Positions 59,565-64,000 of a stretch of DNA of 64,000 bases are shown here, in pieces; positions within the stretch are counted from its first letter, which is position 1; each line of letters starts with the position of its first letter. This stretch comes from Pochonia chlamydosporia 170 (lineage: Eukaryota; Ascomycota; Sordariomycetes; Hypocreales; Clavicipitaceae): assembly GCF_001653235.2 (NCBI RefSeq), contig NC_035790.1, positions 868,001 through 932,000 on the forward strand, in the 5' to 3' direction. The notes beneath the pieces were generated by a model that saw only the letters and a list, made by a program, of their open reading frames with translations, did not search any database and had not been told where the DNA came from. The position numbers were made by a program, and so were the translations under genes.

Positions 59565-60529
59565 GGCTGACGAGCTGTGAGAGTATCAAGGTCCAGAAGC
59601 GCTTCTCTTTTCTTTTTGGGTATACGGTAGTGCTTTGTCTGATGGAGGGATGGATGGATGGATGGTCTGTACCTTTTGAACTGAATTTAGCATAAGCGAG
59701 GAGTTGGGAATATGTCATTACAAGTAGGGAGGCGCAGTAGAAGGCTTTATGGGTGTCACGGTTTTGGTACATAAGATAAATAGTAAGCTACACTTATCAG
59801 CCAAATATGACTTAGCATCAAACAACATTGAAGGCCTGTACATGCCGAGTATCGCCCTACAACAATGTATTGAACCAGACAGCAGCCCACCTGTATGGAC
59901 CAATACCGCGACATCCAGTGAGCCTTCTACTGTATATACTAAGTACCCGGGCTGATTTACAGTCTGGTACAATATCAAAAACCATGTCTCATTTGGAACT
60001 TGGCGCTGCAATACCCAGTGAAATGCACCATCTGTGCGTGTAGTTGGTAATTGTGTACGGAGTACAACAAAAGTCAGTCAAAGAATATGTATGCATGCTC
60101 AGGCCGTGCAATGCGTGGCAAGCCAAATGACATGAGTTGTCTCTGGTGCAGCGTTGCCAAATGCGGAGGCACCGGAAGGCTGAACTGAGCTGGGGAAACA
60201 TGGCAGTAAGATCGGCGGCGCATCAACGACCGACTCAAAACGGCACTGGGAGAGGGCAAAAGCTGACGTGAATTTGAGAGTGACCGCCACACCAGACCAG
60301 ACGAAATACTCCGCATCTGACGGGTCAAAATTCACACCAGCCATTCCACGAGCCGCGACGGCGCATTCAGAGCGGTGCTCGCTGAGTCGAATTGATCTGA
60401 GAAATATCACTTGCATCATATCCGCATTTGGGAGGAAGGAATCATCATTACTGGGCATTGGGTTTCACTACGCATAATCACCAATTGATACGGATCGTCT
60501 CGCTCTCACTCAGGCAGGTGATATGCATC
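59565..60529. other. Intergenic region upstream of the bZIP gene
   Basis: About 960 bp. It contains a GGAT tetramer run (59645-59662) and an exact GTACGGAGTAC at 60055-60065. It should hold the RRN3 3' UTR and the promoter of the bZIP gene. Confidence 0.5.
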
Positions 60530-61854
60530 ATGGCCGACGACGCTGACAGACCGTCCTTCACATCCTTCTGGAAGAAGGGCAAGCAGAAGCTCCGTGGTAA
60601 GACGTCGGGACGGCCAGACGAGCCACAGGTAGATGTAGAGGGAGCGACGGAAACGAGTAAGTCCCGTGTCATCCATCCATCCATGATTCCATACCTACGT
60701 ATCGCGACATGATTTGTCACGGCATGGAATCACAAACACCCTTACTCCATCATATATCAATGCCACCCCTTTCCCGCAAAGAATCAGCATATCCAACAAA
60801 TCTTCACAATGCCTCTCTTCACAAAACTCTCCTTCCCCAAGGTCTCAAAACCTAACTCCAAACCAGACGCCAGCACACAAAAGGAAAAAGCCCAACTACG
60901 ACGCGCCCAAGTCCGCCGCGCGCAGATCCAGCACCGCCAACGCAAGGCAAACTACATCAAGCAACTAGAACTAGATGTCTCGGAGCTACGAGACCTGCTC
61001 TCCCTGACAGAGAAGGAAACCGCCGCGCTGTTCAAGGAGAATTTCCTGATCCGAGAGGCGCTCGAGAATGCGGGCGTGAGTTCCTCGGGTGCGGTAAAGT
61101 CCCCGGAACAGGCGCTGGAGCAGATGGCGCTTGAGCCGCAGGAGGAATCGCCAGAGCTGTTTGGCGATATTGACATTGATGACTTGACGGTCACGTTGAG
61201 CGTGGATAGTGCGCTTGGCGGGCCGTGTTTCTATATTAGTTCGAATTCGGGCTCGTCTGTCAGCGAGACGCCTGCCCGGATGATAGGCGGCGTTGCGTTG
61301 ACGTGGGAGCAGGAGCAGCGGGCAGTCAACTTTATCCTCGGGTGCGTTTTCACTCCTCGTTTCAGGATACAAGTATTAACGATTTTAGACTCGAGCACTG
61401 CTGCTGGAATCACTTCTCCATGGGCGACTTCCACCTGCACGACCCGGAGCTCACGTCCGAAGCAGAAAAGGGACACACCCTCATGGCAACGGCGTACTGC
61501 ATGGCCAGCGCCCCGGACTCCATCTACACTGACCGTTCTGCCCTGGACACCAAGAGCAAAAAGGCACCTTCTTTCCAGTGGGGAGCCTCGGGCATCACCC
61601 TGGATTCCTTGCACGGGCTAGCTGCGTCGTTGAACCCGGGGGATTTGGAAGTCACGCCTGTTCAAGCGTGGTTTGAGCTGGCGAGCCGGTACCCCGTGGA
61701 GGTGCTGATGGGGGGTACCGTGCTGGATATGCTGCAGAGGGAGTTTAACGGCGTGGTCAAGTGTGTCATGTATGGGGCTGTGATTGAGCGGTTGGCGTTT
61801 GAGAGTATTATTGCGAGGGTGTTGGGGCCTTCGGAGGGCTCGCTGTGGGGTTGA
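60530..61854 (+). CDS. bZIP-type transcription factor with atypical basic region
   Basis: 355 residues from three exons: 60530-60656, 60867-61341, 61389-61854. Intron 1 has a GTAAGT donor and a CTAACTCCAAACCAG branch/acceptor, phase 1. The start MADDADRPSFTSFWKKGKQK has strong coding bias. The basic region (about residues 53-69) reads RRAQVRRAQIQHRQRK; a leucine-rich helix follows (YIKQLELDVSELRDLLSL). The Asn expected eight residues before the conserved Arg is Val here. The C-terminal half contains WEQEQRAVNFILGLEHCCWNHF and a long region with FELASRYPVEVLMGGTVLDM, a regulatory domain often found in Hypocreales bZIP proteins. A second ATG at 60809 inside intron 1 continues in frame. Family likely; target genes unknown. 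Confidence 0.85.
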
Positions 61855-62161
61855 TTTTTTTTTTATGGTACGCTGGGATGAATGGTGTGGTTTTGGATAC
61901 TTTGAAAACATGGAGTTGGGAGGCTTTTAGTCTAATTTTACGTTATTGGTTGTGATGTTGGCGTGGTGTAGATGCGTCGAATGTGATTTGGAATCATGAT
62001 GTGGAATCGACATGGCGCCATCCATGGCTTACACCTCACCTCCTCAACACAGTGTCAGGTACAACACACTTAATCATCAACCAGCATGTAAGACAATACC
62101 ATCTAGTGTATTTTTCTTATTCATCGGCTCCGCTTCTATCGCTCGACATGAATTACTCGCA
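61855..62161. other. Convergent 3' region of the bZIP gene and DOP1
   Basis: About 300 bp with a T-run directly after the bZIP stop (61853-61864). No gene is seen. Confidence 0.5.
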
Positions 62162-64000
62162 CTACAGCGCCCGCACCATGGTCTTTTCGTCAAACAAATC
62201 CTTCAACAACGCCTGAATACACGCCTCGCTATCCAGCGATCCCATGGCATACGTAGACTCAAACGCATAAATGCTCAACTGTCCAAAGAATGGGCGTAAT
62301 ATCTTGGCCACCAGCTCATCTTTCCTCTCCAGACCAACATCATCATTAATGCCTCCTAGTCCCAGGAGCGGTCGTCTATTCGGCCCGCTTGCCGCGACTT
62401 GGGCTTCGCTGTCACTTTGCAATGTCGAGTGTGTACCAAGGCTGCCGAGTTCTTCCGAGAGTTCGTCCACCAGTGCAATGGGTTGGTACGTAGATGAGCG
62501 GTAGACCGCCTCAATGGTGTCGGTGATGAAGAGCCACTCGTGGAGTTGGAAGTCATCTGGGGCGATGCAGATGAGCAGGTCCAGCAATTTGCATGCTTGT
62601 AGAATCCCTGTGTTGAGATACATGTCCGATGCGGCGCTGTGGTCTGGCGCGACGACGGATGAGATGGCGGCGTGCATCTCCGCGTTGACAACGGGCCAGC
62701 ACATGGCGAGATGGATGGGGCTCGTCTTCAAGACTAGTGCTCGGATAACCATGTACACGTCGGCTCGAGTAGTCGACGATGGGGACGATGTCGATGTTGC
62801 TGCCAGTAGTTCAACCAGTTTGTCGAAAATGGTGGCGAGCTCTGCAACAAAGGCATCATCTGCAGCGGCCAGCACCAACGTCGCTATTCGTCGCAAGTTG
62901 AGCTGCGTCCTCCGGTCCGCCTCCAGTCTGGCCGACGTTGCGCCCACGCCAAATACGATGCCAGCCGTAGTCGGGGCACTGATGCGAGCAACAATTTCCG
63001 GCATCCGCTCTTTGTCCGTAAGAACCCACTGCTTCAGCAACGGAAGCCATCCATCCTTGACAAGAGTCTGACTCATTCCAAAGAAACGATTGTCGTTGAA
63101 TGCGTCCCCAACATCCTTCTTCCACGTCTTCTGGTTGTTTTGCAATTTCGAGAGCTCATGGAACAACCTCAGAGTATTTGAATTGACGGTGTCCGGGAAG
63201 GACTTGGAACGCAATGTTGGTCCGACCACATTGGTAGAAATAGTACTGGCGGCTGAGAGCACACGGTCAGGCTCAAGTAGAATCTTGGGCAGATTTGGCA
63301 CAACAGATGCCAATACGGACACGACATCCTCAGGTCCGTCTCCCAAGGCTCCATGTCGTCGTGAGCCACCCGTCTTGGACTTTTCTGGGGTGTTTGTCAG
63401 GCTACTAGATTCCGTAAAGGTTAACGGCCGAGTTGTGAACAGAGCCGCCAGCAGTCGCAAGAAAATGTCCTATAGCTGTGTCAGTAACTGTTTCTTTTGC
63501 TCTCCACATACACAACCTTGATATTTGCGACTTACTCCCAATTCTCGACGCATCCGCCTCTGCTCTCCAAAGTTTGTGTTGTCAACCTTTTCGCCTAGAA
63601 TTCCTGCAAACTCCAACAGACTTGGCAATGTTTGACGGTGCGGGAACGGGTTGCCGAGAAGATCCTTGAGGAAAATCATGCAATCTTGCCAGATCTCATC
63701 CATGGCGTCGTCATCTAAAGACTTGCTATACTCGACAAGGAAACAAACAAGATCGGAATCTTGTAGTGAAATTGTTAGTGTGGACTTGCGGGAGGGATCG
63801 AGAGCATTGGGATTCGTCCGGCTGTAGATTGCGTTGAACAGCGCCGGGATGGAGTGTCTTGGCCGACATGCGTCAAGGGATGATAAAAAGTTGAAGACTT
63901 GGATCTGCTCGGTTTCGCTCTCCGAAGATCGCCAGATGTCAATAATTGTCTCTAAACATTCCAAAATCTCGGCGGTGAAGAGGTGCTCCATTAGTCTGCG
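62162..64000 (-). CDS. DOP1: C-terminal part of Dopey/Dop1 (N-terminus off the right edge)
   Basis: 591 codons are visible: exon pieces 64000-63536 and 63469-62162, joined in phase 0 across a 66-bp intron (RRELG joins DIFLRLLAALF). The frame stays open to base 64000, so the protein continues beyond the window; Dop1 proteins are usually 1,600-1,900 residues, so about two thirds is missing. Dop1 is a peripheral membrane protein that works with Mon2 and Neo1 in endosome-to-Golgi traffic. The end part has blocks I associate with the Dopey C-terminus: KKDVGDAFNDNRFF, LKQWVLTDKERMPEIVARI, and the final ELVAKILRPFFGQLSIYAFESTYAMG. The gene ends 307 bp from the bZIP stop on the other strand. Assignment is from family features recalled without a search. 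Confidence 0.85.

Noticed and set aside
1..64000. Secondary-metabolite cluster around tyrosinase, amidase, bZIP or homeobox genes
   Set aside because: No polyketide synthase, peptide synthetase, terpene cyclase, P450 or transporter is present; the four genes are far apart among housekeeping genes.
1..64000. CRISPR arrays, prophage or bacterial operons
   Set aside because: No regularly spaced repeats and no bacterial-style gene runs; all recognisable genes are spliced or typical eukaryotic genes.

Overview
The window is nuclear DNA of a filamentous ascomycete, most likely a Sordariomycete of the order Hypocreales. That placement is inference from gene content and protein style, with no database search behind it. 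The evidence for a fungus is direct: almost every gene is split by short GT-AG introns of about 45-90 bp with CTAAC-like branch sites, genes are monocistronic on both strands, and the set is typically fungal (Rli1, Prp40, Sld3, Trs65, Kel3, Grh1, Ost2, Hap3/HapC, Rrn3, Dop1, fungal bZIP and homeobox regulators). Nothing bacterial, viral, CRISPR-like or clearly transposon-derived was seen.

Layout. Left part (1-17.6 kb): the edge of an unknown minus-strand gene (1-96), a secreted-type tyrosinase (1.9-3.9 kb, minus), the ribosome-recycling ABC protein RLI1 (6.7-8.8 kb, plus), the splicing factor PRP40 (9.5-12.2 kb, minus), TRAPPII subunit TRS65 (12.6-14.5 kb, plus) and replication-initiation factor SLD3 (14.7-17.6 kb, minus). 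Middle part (17.6-34.5 kb): one homeobox regulator (21.4-23.0 kb, minus) lies between a 3.7-kb stretch and an 11.5-kb stretch in which I find no supportable gene. From 34.5 to 45 kb: a HAD sugar/glycerol-phosphate phosphatase, pyroglutamyl peptidase I, a 56-residue cysteine-rich protein, the Kelch protein KEL3, an unrecognised helical (TPR-like) protein and a secreted amidase.

From 45.2 to 50.8 kb there is a compact run of six housekeeping genes in alternating orientation (TGS1, GRH1/GRASP, OST2/DAD1, a TMEM14 protein, a CMC2-type twin-CX9C protein, prefoldin 2), each pair sharing a short divergent promoter or convergent 3' region. A 4.4-kb gap with a pentamer repeat precedes the CCAAT-binding subunit HAP3/HapC (55.2-56.1 kb). 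RRN3 (57.5-59.6 kb), an atypical bZIP factor (60.5-61.9 kb) and the C-terminal part of DOP1 (62.2-64.0 kb, running off the right edge) complete the window.

The genes do not form one pathway. Most are core eukaryotic functions; tyrosinase, amidase, homeobox and bZIP are the accessory or developmental ones. The points most worth a second look are: two regulator genes (HAP3 and the bZIP) whose unusually long first introns (about 210 bp) each hold an in-frame ATG that would give an alternative N-terminus; the large gene-free block upstream of the homeobox gene; a recurring intergenic nonamer TACGGAGTA; and the tiny cysteine-rich gene. I did not find a convincing wholly new multi-gene system. All exon boundaries were read by eye from splice signals, reading frame and family similarity.
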